Assembly: GCA_019751915.1 (NCBI GenBank)
Contig: JAIEMS010000020.1
Location: 47,281 to 111,280, forward strand
DNA: 64,000 nucleotides
DNA from: Burkholderiaceae bacterium
GTDB lineage: Bacteria; Pseudomonadota; Gammaproteobacteria; Burkholderiales; Burkholderiaceae_C
Direction of reading: 5' to 3'
How positions within the stretch are numbered: the stretch's first letter is position 1; each line of letters starts with the position of its first letter. The notes beneath the pieces were generated by a model. The model saw only the letters and a list, made by a program, of their open reading frames with translations. It did not search any database and was not told the DNA's origin. The translations under genes were made by a program, and so were the position numbers. This document shows, piece by piece, positions 9,095 to 20,812 of this stretch.

Positions 9095-10060
9095 TCAGGA
9101 CAGCCGCTGCACGCCGGGCAACTCGCAAGCGTAGATGGCATTGCGCAGCGCGGCGATGGCCTCGTAGCGGGTAAAACTGCGCCGCCAAGCCAGCACCACC
9201 CGGCGCTGTGGCGGCGGACTGGCATCTTCTTCACAAACGGGCAGGTAGTGGATGTGGCTTTCTTCGCTCTTGCGCCGCCGGGCCGTAGCGAGCAGGGCCT
9301 CACGGGGCACGGCCAAACGCGGCACCAAGGTCACGCCCATACCTGCGGCGACCATGTATTTGATCGTCTCCAGTGACGAGCCTTCAAAACTCTTACGGAT
9401 GCCCTCGGTGTGGCTCGAAAAGCGCGCAAATTCCGGGCAAACTTCCAGCACATGGTCGCGAAAACAGTGCCCAGCGCCCAGCAGCAGCATGTTTTCGTTT
9501 TTCAGTTGTGCCGCTGACACCGACTTTTGCCGCGCTAGCGGATGGTTGCTGGGCACTGCGGCCATAAAAGGCTCGTCGTACAGCGCCGCTGTCGCCAGCC
9601 CGGCATCCGGAAACGGCTCGGCCAGCACCGCGCAATCGATCTCGCCGGTGCGCAGCATCTCCAGCAACTTGACGGTAAAGTTCTCTTGCAACACCAGTGG
9701 CATTTGCGGTGTGCGCGCAATGCTCTGGCGCACCAAATCAGGCAGCAGGTAGGGGCCGATGGTGTAGATCACGCCCAGCGTCAAAGCACCGGCCAGTGGG
9801 TCTTTGCCGCGCTTGGCAATTTCTTTGATGGCACCGGCTTGCTCCAACACGCTTTGCGCTTGGCGCACGATTTCTTCGCCCAGTGGTGTCACCGACACCT
9901 CGCCGACATTGCGCTCGAACAGTTTGACATCCAGCTCCTCTTCGAGCTTTTTGACCGCTACCGACAGCGTCGGCTGCGAAACATGGCAAGCGTCGGCAGC
10001 CCGCCCAAAATGGCGCTCACGGGCCACGGCAACGATGTATTTAAGTTCGGTAAGGGTCAT
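9095..10060 (-). CDS. oxyR: LysR-type peroxide sensor OxyR
   Basis: OxyR activates peroxide-defence genes when two cysteines form a disulfide. The 321-residue product has the LysR helix-turn-helix ([21 protein letters not shown], about residues 17-37) and the diagnostic [15 protein letters not shown], which places the redox pair at Cys199 and Cys208, the same numbers as E. coli OxyR. This separates it from generic LysR proteins. It is followed by dps, a classic OxyR target, and is divergent from the GGDEF/EAL gene at 10128. Confidence 0.94.
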   Translation of the reverse strand: MTLTELKYIVAVARERHFGRAADACHVSQPTLSVAVKKLEEELDVKLFERNVGEVSVTPLGEEIVRQAQSVLEQAGAIKEIAKRGKDPLAGALTLGVIYTIGPYLLPDLVRQSIARTPQMPLVLQENFTVKLLEMLRTGEIDCAVLAEPFPDAGLATAALYDEPFMAAVPSNHPLARQKSVSAAQLKNENMLLLGAGHCFRDHVLEVCPEFARFSSHTEGIRKSFEGSSLETIKYMVAAGMGVTLVPRLAVPREALLATARRRKSEESHIHYLPVCEEDASPPPQRRVVLAWRRSFTRYEAIAALRNAIYACELPGVQRLS

Positions 10061-10127
10061 CAGGCCTGCAGTTTAAGCATGGGTACATGCTGCGCATGGC
10101 AGCCAGATTCCCTATGATTCGAGCACC

Positions 10128-12898
10128 ATGCCCCTAAATCCCCAAAAATCCTTGCATCTGCGCCTTTGGGTCATCATTGGCTTGGCCGTTTTGCCCTTGT
10201 TTTTGATGTCTTTTTGGGACTACCAAGAACGCCGCCAAAATGCCATTACCAGTCTGGGCAACGACGTGGCCCGGATGCTGGCATCAGCACGGCTAGAGGA
10301 AGATGCCGCCATCCAAAACGTGCGGCTGGTACTCGAAATCATGTCCCGCTCAGACCGGATGGCCTCGATTGACCCGAGCATCTGCTCAACTTTGGCTGCG
10401 CGCCTGATGAAATCGGCCGATAACTTTATCAACATCGGAGCGGCACTGCCCGATGGGACGGTGTTTTGCAGTGCCCAACCTATGCACGGGCTGACGAGCA
10501 GCGTTACCGATAGGGCATGGTTTCAAGATGCGTTGGTTAGCCACGGCCTGAGCGCCGGTGAATACGTCATCGGGCGCATTTCCAGAAAGCCCGGCATGCT
10601 TTTTGGTTACCCGATGCACGACGAATCGGGCCAAGTCAGGGTGGTTTTGTTTGCCTCGCTGCCCGTGACTTGGTTTCAAAAACTGCTCGAATCCATCTAC
10701 CTGCCCGATGGCTGGCAGGCCATGCTCCTCAATGAGGGTGGCGAGGTGCTGTCGCAATGGCCAGCCCCGGAGCGCATTCAGTTGCCACAGCCAACGGCCA
10801 CTGAACCTTTTTTTACGGCCCTCGCACAAGGCAAAAAAATCAGCGAACTGGTCGGGCTAGATGGTCAAAAGCGCATGTATGGCGTATCGGCCTTGGGCTT
10901 GAGCAAAACACCCATCGTGTTGGCCATTGGTGCCCCAGCAGATCGCTCCTTGGGCCACATTGACCAAGACTTCCAGTTGCGCGTGGCACTGCTGGTCGCC
11001 ATGGCCTTGGTTTCGGCCTTGGTAGCGCGCTTTTACATTTACGGCCTGATAGAGGCTTGGACGGGCAAAGTCACCCGAACCCTTCAAGCCATTGCGGTGG
11101 GCAAGCTCGAAACACGCATCAGCGAGTTTTCGCAGGTGCAAGAATTCCAAGCCGTCGAACACGGCATCAACCACATGGTGACCGAACTGGGCCGGCGCGA
11201 TACCGAACTGCGCCGACTGTCGATTGCCGTTGAACAAAGCCCTGAGTCGATTGTGATTACCGATGTCAACTCTTGTATCGAGTACGTCAACGAGGCTTTT
11301 TTACGCACCACCGGCTACCAGCGTGGGGACGTGATCGGCAAAAACCCCCGGCTCCTGAACGCGGGCAAAACCCCTAAGGCCACCTACGAAGAAATGTGGG
11401 CCACGCTGCGCCAAGGTCAGCCCTGGCGCGGTGAGTTTCACAACACCCGCAAAGATGGCTCCACCTATTTAGAGCTGGCGACCATCGCGCCCATTTTTGA
11501 CCGCCAAGGCACAGTCACCCACTACGTGGCGGTCAAAGAAGACATCACCCAACGCAAACAGTCCGAAGCGCTGGTACACCGGCTGGCCTACTACGACCCC
11601 TTGACCGAACTGCCCAACCGCACCTTGCTGCAAGACCGCCTCAGCCAAGCCAGTTTGCACAGTACGCGCAGCCACTGCCACGGCATGCTGCTGGTGATTG
11701 ACATTGACCGTTTCAAGCAACTCAACGACACCCGAGGCCACCATGCTGGCGATTTGATGCTACAAGAAGTGGCCCGGCGCATCAAAAGCAACGTGCGCGA
11801 ACAAGACACCGTGGCCCGTCTCAGCGACAACACGTTTGCCTTGGTCGTCGACCAAATGAGCGAAGCGGCCGATACCGCCGCCGCTGAAGCACGCTTGATT
11901 GCCCAAAAGGTTCACCAAACCTTGGCTGCGCCCTACGATGTCGGCGATACCCACAGGCCCTATGCCACGACCAGCAGCATCGGCATTGCGTTGTTCAATG
12001 GCCGCGAGGCGGCCAACGAAAGCTTTCTCAAGCAGGCCGAAGTAGCGCTTTACAAGGCCAAAGAAGAGGGCGGCAACACCATCTTGTTTTTCAATACCTC
12101 GATGCAAGCCAACGTCGAGGCCCGCGCTGCACTCGAAATGGGCCTGCGCGAGGCGATTGTGCAGAACGCGTTTCAGTTGTTTTACCAAGTACAGGTCGAT
12201 CAAACCGGCAAACCCGTCGGGGCCGAGGCATTGATACGCTGGTTTGATCCCCACGGCAAAATGATTTCGCCTGCCGACTTCATTCCGCTGGCCGAAGAAA
12301 CCGGCTTGATTGTGCCCATCGGCCAGTGGGTGCTCGAAACCGCCTGCCAGCAGCTGCATATTTGGCAACAACGCCCAGAAACAAAGCATTTGGCGGTGGC
12401 CGTCAATGTCAGCTCCAAGCAATTTCACCAAGCCGATTTTGTCGATCAGGTTCATCTGACCCTCGAACGCATCGGCATTGACCCCAGTCGGCTCAAGCTG
12501 GAGCTGACCGAAAGCGTCATTTTGGGGGACATGGAAGCCACCATTGCCCGGATGGGCCAGTTGCGCGCCTTGGGGTTGCGCTTCTCGTTGGACGATTTTG
12601 GCACCGGCTATTCGTCGTTGTCGTACCTCAAGCGCCTGCCGTTTGACCAGCTCAAGATTGACCAATCGTTTGTCCGCGATATGCTGGACGACCAAAGCAG
12701 TGCTGCCATCGTTCGGGCCATTTTGGTCATGAGCGAAGCGCTGGGCCTTGAGGTGGTGGCCGAAGGGGTCGAAACGCTGGCGCAAAGCCAGTTTCTGATC
12801 GATAACGGTTGCCAGTTCTGTCAAGGCTATTTGTACGGCAGGCCCACCCCCATCCACCACTGGGAAGCGACCCACCTGCCGGGCCAGAGCACCCCGGT

Positions 12899-12902
<4 letters not shown>
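10128..12902 (+). CDS. Membrane-bound PAS-GGDEF-EAL protein with degenerate GGDEF site
   Basis: This 924-residue protein has a membrane segment at about 12-30, a periplasmic Cache-like sensor region (about 31-285), a second membrane segment at about 287-307, a HAMP-like stretch, a PAS domain (about 365-480), then GGDEF and EAL domains. The cyclase site reads SDNTF at residues 566-570 instead of GGDEF, so diguanylate cyclase activity is probably lost. The EAL signature is intact (EALIRW from residue 700), with DDFGTGYSSLSYLKRLP and EGVET present, so it is likely a cyclic-di-GMP phosphodiesterase. It ends overlapping recG tail to tail by 4 bases. Confidence 0.92.
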
Positions 12903-15043
<2,141 letters not shown>

Positions 15044-15142
15044 ATGCGCATTTTTATAGAGAACCGCGCCGTGCAATGGTAAATTGATCCGCCCGAAGAA
15101 CCTACGGATTGACACCTCTGCCCAAAGCAAGGAACCTCTTTT

Positions 15143-15586
15143 ATGGACAGCCCTCCCATCGCGCTGCATCGTAAATCGCTGTTGCTGGCCTACCAATTGC
15201 CCTCGCGCTTGGAGGAAATAGAAAAGCTGGCCCAAGCCATCGAAGCGGCGCTGACCGAGCGCCCCGATTTGGCTTTTGCGGCCCAACTGTGCTTGGAAGA
15301 GCTGATTACCAACACCATCGAGCATGGGCTTCAAGGCCAAACCGACCGGCTCATTGATGTTCGTATCAGCATGTCCGATGAATGGCTGGAAATTTGCCTC
15401 AAAGACGATGCCCCACAGTTTGACCCCTTCCTGCAAGCGCCTGCACCTGATTTAGACGCAGCCCTTGAAGATCGGCACATAGGCGGTCTGGGCGTTCACT
15501 TGGTCAAGACTTTGATGGACGATGCCCGTGCCTACTACGACGGCAGTGGCAACTTGGTGGTCTTGCTCAAAACATTGCGCCGTTAA
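15143..15586 (+). CDS. RsbW-like anti-sigma factor kinase (HATPase)
   Basis: The 147-residue product is a stand-alone GHKL ATPase of the RsbW/SpoIIAB type. The N-box is ELITNTIEHG (about residues 53-62), the G1-type segment is CLKDDAPQFDP, and the G2 box is HIGGLGVHLVKTLMDD. Such kinases phosphorylate STAS anti-anti-sigma proteins and often bind a sigma factor or another target. A STAS protein and a SpoIIE phosphatase that would complete the switch are at 21830-24308. The HD-GYP gene follows 120 bases downstream on the same strand and could share its transcript. AAGGA precedes the ATG. Confidence 0.88.
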   Translation: MDSPPIALHRKSLLLAYQLPSRLEEIEKLAQAIEAALTERPDLAFAAQLCLEELITNTIEHGLQGQTDRLIDVRISMSDEWLEICLKDDAPQFDPFLQAPAPDLDAALEDRHIGGLGVHLVKTLMDDARAYYDGSGNLVVLLKTLRR

Positions 15587-15706
15587 TCGTTACCGTGGTG
15601 CAACAGTACGTAACTTACGGCAAAACTTGTCCAAAACGACTACGATGGCTGACCCCCATCGATTGACAACCCGATTTCCGACGGGTTTCGTTCTCCGACA
15701 CTGCCC

Positions 15707-17005
15707 ATGCTCAAGCGAATCAGCGTTCACCATCTCACTGTGGGTATGTACCTGCATGAATTTTGTGGCTCTTGGATGGAACACCCATTCTGGCGCGCCC
15801 AATTTTTGCTCAAAGACCCCACCGATTTGGTACGCATCCACGAAACCGACATCAGCGAAGTCTGGATCGACACCTCGCGCGGCGTAGACGTAGCCTTGGG
15901 TGTGGCCTCGACCACCGTAGAAGAAGCCGATGCCCAAGTCGATACCGACTTCAACCGGCTCGAACAGATGCCCGCGCTCAATGTGCAGCTTGAACCCATA
16001 CCTGTGGTTCGGCCCCCAACGGTCACACCGGTTCGGCGCAATCGCCTGCCCACCAGCATGAAAGAGGAGCTGCACCACGCAGCTTCCATCTGCCAGCAGG
16101 GCAAAACCGCCATGGTGTCGATGCTGCACGAAGCGCGCATGGGTAACGCCATCGATACCGCCCAAGTAACAGACTTGGTCGAAGAAATCTCCAACTCAGT
16201 ACTGCGCAACCCCGGTGCCTTGATCAGCTTGGCGCGGCTCAAAACAGCCGACGACTACTCGTACATGCACTCGGTGGCAGTGTGCGCCCTGATGATCGCG
16301 CTGGCACGGCAAATCCATCTGGACGAAGAATCCACACGCTCGGCAGGCATGGCCGGGCTGCTACACGATTTGGGCAAAGCGATCATCCCGCTGAACGTGC
16401 TCAACAAACCGGGCAAACTAACCGACGAAGAATTCGACATTGTGCGCAGCCACCCGGTCGATGGCTACAACATGCTCAAACAAGGCGGCACCGTCGATGA
16501 TGCCGTGCTAGATGCCTGCTTGCACCACCACGAGAAAATCGATGGTTCGGGCTACCCCGACCGCCTGCCCGGAGAGCAAATCAGCCTGATTGCCAAAATG
16601 GCCGCTATTTGCGATGTGTACGACGCTATCACCTCCAACCGCCCTTACAAAAGCGGTTGGGATCCGGCAGAGTCACTGCGGCGCATGGCCCAGTGGACGG
16701 GCCACTTTGACACCCGGTTGTTCCATGCCTTTGTCAAAAGTATTGGCATTTACCCACCGGGCTCGTTGGTGCGACTCAGCTCGGGGCACATCGGCGTGGT
16801 GATGGAGCAAAACGCCGCCAGCTTGACCTTGCCCAAAGTGAAGGTTTTTTTCTCAACCCGCAACCACAAGCGCTTTACACCCGAAATTCTTGACCTGACG
16901 GCCCCCGGCTGCGCCGAGAAAATCATTGCCCGTGAAGACCCCGAGCAGTGGCAATTTCCGGACTTGAACGAGCTGTGGACGGGCATGTCCGGTCAATCTG
17001 TTTGA
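15707..17005 (+). CDS. HD-GYP domain cyclic-di-GMP phosphodiesterase (DUF3391 N-terminus)
   Basis: The 432-residue cytoplasmic protein begins with a DUF3391-type region (MLKRISVHHLTVGMYL), then an HD-GYP domain: the HD pair at residues 220-221 in LLHDLGKAIIP, HPVDGY near 249, and the signature HHEKIDGSGYPDRLPGEQ from residue 274, with CDVYDAITSNRPYK after it. The metal-binding and GYP residues are all present, so hydrolysis of cyclic-di-GMP is expected. It follows the RsbW-like kinase gene, which suggests that partner switching and c-di-GMP turnover are connected here. Confidence 0.92.
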   Translation: MLKRISVHHLTVGMYLHEFCGSWMEHPFWRAQFLLKDPTDLVRIHETDISEVWIDTSRGVDVALGVASTTVEEADAQVDTDFNRLEQMPALNVQLEPIPVVRPPTVTPVRRNRLPTSMKEELHHAASICQQGKTAMVSMLHEARMGNAIDTAQVTDLVEEISNSVLRNPGALISLARLKTADDYSYMHSVAVCALMIALARQIHLDEESTRSAGMAGLLHDLGKAIIPLNVLNKPGKLTDEEFDIVRSHPVDGYNMLKQGGTVDDAVLDACLHHHEKIDGSGYPDRLPGEQISLIAKMAAICDVYDAITSNRPYKSGWDPAESLRRMAQWTGHFDTRLFHAFVKSIGIYPPGSLVRLSSGHIGVVMEQNAASLTLPKVKVFFSTRNHKRFTPEILDLTAPGCAEKIIAREDPEQWQFPDLNELWTGMSGQSV

Positions 17006-17036
17006 GGCAATCGCTTTGGCCCCTACCGCTCTGACC

Positions 17037-17990
17037 ATGCCCAACTTTGTTACCTTTACCCCCGACCCAGCACTCGACATTTCAACCCACACCGGGCAAG
17101 TTCAGCCCACACACAAGCTGCGCTGTGGCCCGGCACGGCGCTACCCCGGCGGGGGCGGTATCAATGTGGCACGGGTGCTGCACCGCTTGGGCGCTGAGGT
17201 GCAGGCTTGGTATTTGGCTGGTGGCCCCACCGGAGCACAGTTACAAGGCTTGCTGGCCGATGAGGGCGTACCCGGGCAAGTGCTGGCCGTGGTGGGCAAC
17301 ACGCGCGAGAATTTCTCGGTGGTGCAGACCTCGACCGGCGATGAGTTCCGCTTTTTACTGCCCGGCCCTTCGATTCAAAAAAACGAGTGGCAAAGTAGCC
17401 TCGATCAGTTGGCGACACTGGTGCCGGGGCCGCGTTGGTTCATTGCCAGCGGCAGCTTACCCCCGGGAGTGCCTGACGATTTTTATGGCCGCTTGGCGGG
17501 GCTAGTACGCTCGCCCGGTAGCCATTTTGTGCTCGACACCTCTGGCCCAGCGCTCACGGCAGCGCTGCAAGCGGGGGGCATATCGTTGCTCAAGCCCAGT
17601 CTGCGCGAAATGCGCGAACTGACCGGCCTGCCCCTGCAAGACCCAGCCCAATGGTGCGCTGCGGCACAGGCACTGGTGCGCTGCAGTCAGGCTGGCATGG
17701 TAGCGCTGTCGGCAGGGCCACAAGGGGCAGTGCTGGCTACGCCCGAGGGCGTTTGGCAAGCAGCTGCCCTGCCCATACCTGCGCGCACTGGAACCACCGG
17801 AGCGGGCGATTGCTTTTTGGCTGCGCTGGTGTGGGCGCTTGATCGCGGTGACCCACCCGCCGAAGCACTGCGCTGGGCCATTGCGGCAGGTTCTGCTGCC
17901 TTGCTTTCGCCGGGGACGGCACTGGCACAGCAAAGCGATATTCAGCGACTGCACGCGCAGGTGGTAGCCCAAGCAGTAGTGCCTGCTTGA
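17037..17990 (+). CDS. PfkB-family carbohydrate kinase (1-phosphofructokinase-like)
   Basis: The roughly 317-residue product belongs to the PfkB/ribokinase family and phosphorylates a sugar or sugar phosphate. Signature 1 is GGGGINVARVLHRLGAEV near residue 38. Signature 2 is the C-terminal TGTTGAGDCFLAAL with the anion hole and catalytic aspartate. The start FVTFTPDPALDIST is the pattern of FruK and 6-phosphofructokinase-2 rather than ribokinase. No fru PTS genes are adjacent, so the exact substrate is open. A TTG at 17016 would add 7 residues; the ATG at 17037 fits the family start. Confidence 0.85.
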   Translation: MPNFVTFTPDPALDISTHTGQVQPTHKLRCGPARRYPGGGGINVARVLHRLGAEVQAWYLAGGPTGAQLQGLLADEGVPGQVLAVVGNTRENFSVVQTSTGDEFRFLLPGPSIQKNEWQSSLDQLATLVPGPRWFIASGSLPPGVPDDFYGRLAGLVRSPGSHFVLDTSGPALTAALQAGGISLLKPSLREMRELTGLPLQDPAQWCAAAQALVRCSQAGMVALSAGPQGAVLATPEGVWQAAALPIPARTGTTGAGDCFLAALVWALDRGDPPAEALRWAIAAGSAALLSPGTALAQQSDIQRLHAQVVAQAVVPA

Positions 17991-18025
17991 GCCTCGGTAA
18001 CAAGCGAAAACAGCGCTACCAGTAC

Positions 18026-18523
18026 TTACCCAGTCAACGCTAACAGCTCTGCCAACCGCGCCAGCGCAAAGGCCAGCGTAGCGGCGCGCACACCAGCCCG
18101 ATCCCCCGCAAAGTGCTGCACTTGGCTGTGCGTTTGCCCCTCCAAGCACCAACCCAGCCAGACGGTGCCGACGGGTTTGTCGGCACTGCCGCCGCTAGGC
18201 CCGGCCACCCCCGTCACCGCAATGCTGACCTGCGCGCGCGCGTGGGCCAGCGCACCCTGCGCCATGGCCCGCACCACCGGCTCGCTGACAGCGCCATGTT
18301 CTGCAATCAGCGCCGGATCGACCCCAAGCAAATCGGTTTTGGCTTGGTTGGAGTAGGTCACAAAGCCGCGCTCAAACCACTGGCTCGAACCGGCCAACTC
18401 GGTGCAGGCAGCGGCAATCAAACCACCGGTGCAGCTCTCGGCGGTGCTCAACATTTGGCCGCGCGAGCACAATGCCGCCGATATTTGAACCAAATCGTGC
18501 TCTAGCCGTTGTCTATCCAACAT
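18026..18523 (-). CDS. pncC: Nicotinamide-nucleotide amidohydrolase (CinA C-terminal domain)
   Basis: PncC deamidates nicotinamide mononucleotide in the pyridine-nucleotide cycle. The 165-residue product is the stand-alone CinA C-terminal domain: TAESCTGGLIAAACTELAG near residue 27, SWF-type GGFVTYSNQAK, GPSGGSADKPVGTVWLGW, and a final arginine/alanine-rich helix. The start codon at 18523 falls inside a copy of the dispersed repeat (18500-18545), so the first eight or so residues are encoded by the repeat. It is the last gene of the long minus-strand run. Confidence 0.92.
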   Translation of the reverse strand: MLDRQRLEHDLVQISAALCSRGQMLSTAESCTGGLIAAACTELAGSSQWFERGFVTYSNQAKTDLLGVDPALIAEHGAVSEPVVRAMAQGALAHARAQVSIAVTGVAGPSGGSADKPVGTVWLGWCLEGQTHSQVQHFAGDRAGVRAATLAFALARLAELLALTG

Positions 18524-18545
18524 AGTTTGCTATTGATTGAGTAGC
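18500..18545. repeat. Dispersed repeat, copy 3, covering the pncC start
   Basis: CTCTAGCCGTTGTCTATCC then ...TTTGCTATTGATTGAGTAGC has the CTCTAGC core and a trailing GCTATT...AGTAGC palindrome as in the other copies. It overlaps the beginning of pncC by about 24 bases. Confidence 0.5.
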
Positions 18546-18550
18546 AAAAA

Positions 18551-19120
18551 TCAAGCACCAAACCAAAACCGCCACAGTGCCAGCACCAGCAGCGTACAAA
18601 AGGCGGCAACAAAATCATCGAACAAAATGCCCCAACCGCCGCGCCAGCCAAAGCCCTTGAACAGGCTATCGGCCCAACCGACCGGGCCGGGCTTGGCGGC
18701 ATCAAAAAAGCGAAACAACGCAAACGCCGCAAACTGACCCCAAAATCCCATCGGCATCGCCAACCACAGCACCAACCAAAAGGCCACGACCTCATCCCAG
18801 ACGATGGCACCGGGATCGGCCACGCGCATATGCTGGGCGGTGATGGTGCAAGCCCACCAGCCTAGCAACGTGGAGAACACCAGCAACTGGCCGATTTGCA
18901 CCGGAGAAAGCCAAAACTGAAGCAGCAAAAATGCCAGCCACGCCCACAGCGTACCCGCCGTGCCCGGTGCTGCCCGCGACAGCCCAGCGCCACAGCCCAG
19001 CGCCACAAAGTGCGCTGGATGGGCCAGCAAAAAACGCACACTGGGCCGCTGGATAGACCGCAGCGATGGCCTTGCAGCAGCGTAAGGGGCCAGCAGAGGA
19101 TCGGCAAAAGGCTCTCTCAC
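18551..19120 (-). CDS. pgpA: Phosphatidylglycerophosphatase A
   Basis: PgpA removes the phosphate from phosphatidylglycerophosphate to give phosphatidylglycerol at the inner membrane. The 189-residue product has the family motifs GCGAGLSRAAPGTAGTLWAW near residue 43, VWDEVVAFW, RFFDAAKPGPVGWAD and the final DDFVAA segment, with four hydrophobic stretches. The start is a GTG at 19120 whose GTGA overlaps the stop of the upstream DUF4139 gene, so the two are translationally coupled. Confidence 0.93.
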   Translation of the reverse strand: MREPFADPLLAPYAAARPSLRSIQRPSVRFLLAHPAHFVALGCGAGLSRAAPGTAGTLWAWLAFLLLQFWLSPVQIGQLLVFSTLLGWWACTITAQHMRVADPGAIVWDEVVAFWLVLWLAMPMGFWGQFAAFALFRFFDAAKPGPVGWADSLFKGFGWRGGWGILFDDFVAAFCTLLVLALWRFWFGA

Positions 19121-20787
19121 GGGCGCTCCAGCAGTTCGATATCTTTAGCATAGCGAATGGTGTGCTCGGCGCTCACCGTCGCGCTCGCACCTGCCGCCAA
19201 CGGCAACTGCCAAGCGATGGTGCCGTTTTGTGCGCTCCAAGCGGTGTCGGTCGGTGCGGGCTGGTAGTGCGATTCGACCTCGATTTTTTCGTTGCGAGAG
19301 ACCGGCGCGGCATGCAGCACTTGCAACGTGATGGCACTGGTGTGGCGGTTGTCGATGCTGTAGCTGCGGCGACTGCGCCGCTCGGTGCGCGATCCGGTCA
19401 GGCCGGTGCTGCCGGTGCTCTCTTGCGGCGCTTGTGCGCGCACCCGCACCAGTTCGTCGCGACCAAACGACAAGCTGGTGGTGCCATTGCCCCCGGCTGG
19501 AGCACTAGCAAAGTCCAAGCGCCCGGTACCGACAAACGCACCATCACGGTACAGCCCGACCGGGCCAGCAGGCCAAACGCCCGGCGGCGGTGCCCATTGC
19601 GCGACCACGTAAGCCGCTTCTTCTTCCGCTGGGACAACCCGGGTTATCAGCTGCGCGGCAGTGCTGTGGCTGCCCAGCGCCAGCGTGACGCGCTGGCCGC
19701 TCGATGGCACCGTGATGCGCTGGGGCACGGCAAATTCGGTGGCAAAGCCCTTGTCGAGCACACCGACCTCCAACCGGGGCATGGACTCTGGTGCAGCCAT
19801 GCTGCGGGCCATGGGTGCAGGAGCTGCCATCGCCATGGCCATGGGCGGCAGCGCAGCAGGAACGGGTTTGGGGGGCGGTGCCACGTCCAGCGTCCAAGGC
19901 CGTGGCAAGCGCCCTTGGGTTGCGCGCTCTGGCTGGCCGGTCGAGAGCTTGAGCTGCACATTAGCCCAGTCTTCGCCACTGGATTGGGCCACCAATGCCA
20001 GCCGCTCTAATTGCACCGTAGCCTTGCCCGCATCGAGGCTGGCCCGGTAGGTCGGCTGCCAACTGGGGCCACGCACTTGGTAAGACAGGCGCAGATCGGC
20101 TTCGCGCTCGCTGGCGACATTGACCGTCACCGACACCACTTGTGCGCGCTGGCCTGCCACCCGGCTTTGCTCGGCCAAGAGGGGCTTGAGGGCCAACTCC
20201 AGCGCCTGTTGACGGCGTTGCAACTGGTGCGAGCGGCTGTTGGACTCTTGCGCCGATTTGCGCAGCACCTCAGCGGTGGCCGCAATTTGCACCGCACTGG
20301 CGGGCAAAGTGCGGGCAGAGGCAGCATCGGCAACAGGGGCCTCACCGGCCACGCTGTGCAGGTAGCGATGCACCAATTGCAGCGCGTCGGCCTCGGCCTT
20401 GAGGCTAGCGATTTGGTCTTCGATGCTGCGAATTTGCCCCTCTAGCGGACTGGCACAGGCTGGTGCCACATCGCGGTCTTGGGTCAGCACATGAAACTCG
20501 CCCACGCGGACACTGGCATCGGCCTGCACTTGCAAACTGGCCGGATCGAGCGAGGCGGGCAGGCAACTCAACGTCACACTGCGCGCGCCCGGGGCAATGC
20601 GCGCCACGCGCTCGACGGTGGCACTGCCCGGGTACACCGTCACTGCCGTGATGCGCGAGGAAGCCACGGGTGCCAGCGGAGCTACCTGCGCCTGCGCCGC
20701 AGCGCCAGCACACAGACCCGCCCCACAGCATGCCAAAGCCAAGGGACGCAGCACCCAGAAGCGGGTAAAAACAGCAACGGGTTTCAA
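19117..20787 (-). CDS. DUF4139 (mucoidy-inhibitor-like) exported protein
   Basis: The 556-residue protein has a DUF4140-type N-terminal part (ITAVTVYPGSATVERVARI), a coiled-coil middle (about residues 110-225, rich in Q, L and E), and a DUF4139 C-terminal part (VRGPSWQPTYRASLDAG onward). A methionine/alanine/proline-rich low-complexity insert lies near residues 310-330. The best start is a TTG at 20787: a perfect AGGAGG stands 5 bases before it, and the product then begins with a normal signal peptide, KPVAVFTRFWVLRPLALACC. The frame also opens at an ATG at 20838, overlapping thiL. Function is unknown; relatives have been linked to mucoidy in Azotobacter. Confidence 0.82.
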   Translation of the reverse strand: MKPVAVFTRFWVLRPLALACCGAGLCAGAAAQAQVAPLAPVASSRITAVTVYPGSATVERVARIAPGARSVTLSCLPASLDPASLQVQADASVRVGEFHVLTQDRDVAPACASPLEGQIRSIEDQIASLKAEADALQLVHRYLHSVAGEAPVADAASARTLPASAVQIAATAEVLRKSAQESNSRSHQLQRRQQALELALKPLLAEQSRVAGQRAQVVSVTVNVASEREADLRLSYQVRGPSWQPTYRASLDAGKATVQLERLALVAQSSGEDWANVQLKLSTGQPERATQGRLPRPWTLDVAPPPKPVPAALPPMAMAMAAPAPMARSMAAPESMPRLEVGVLDKGFATEFAVPQRITVPSSGQRVTLALGSHSTAAQLITRVVPAEEEAAYVVAQWAPPPGVWPAGPVGLYRDGAFVGTGRLDFASAPAGGNGTTSLSFGRDELVRVRAQAPQESTGSTGLTGSRTERRSRRSYSIDNRHTSAITLQVLHAAPVSRNEKIEVESHYQPAPTDTAWSAQNGTIAWQLPLAAGASATVSAEHTIRYAKDIELLERP

Positions 20788-20812
20788 GGTAACCTCCTGA
20801 CGGTTCGAGGAA

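Noticed and set aside
11760..12875. 371-codon minus-strand frame opposite the GGDEF/EAL gene
   Set aside because: Shadow of a strongly supported plus-strand gene; composition is what high-GC third positions produce.
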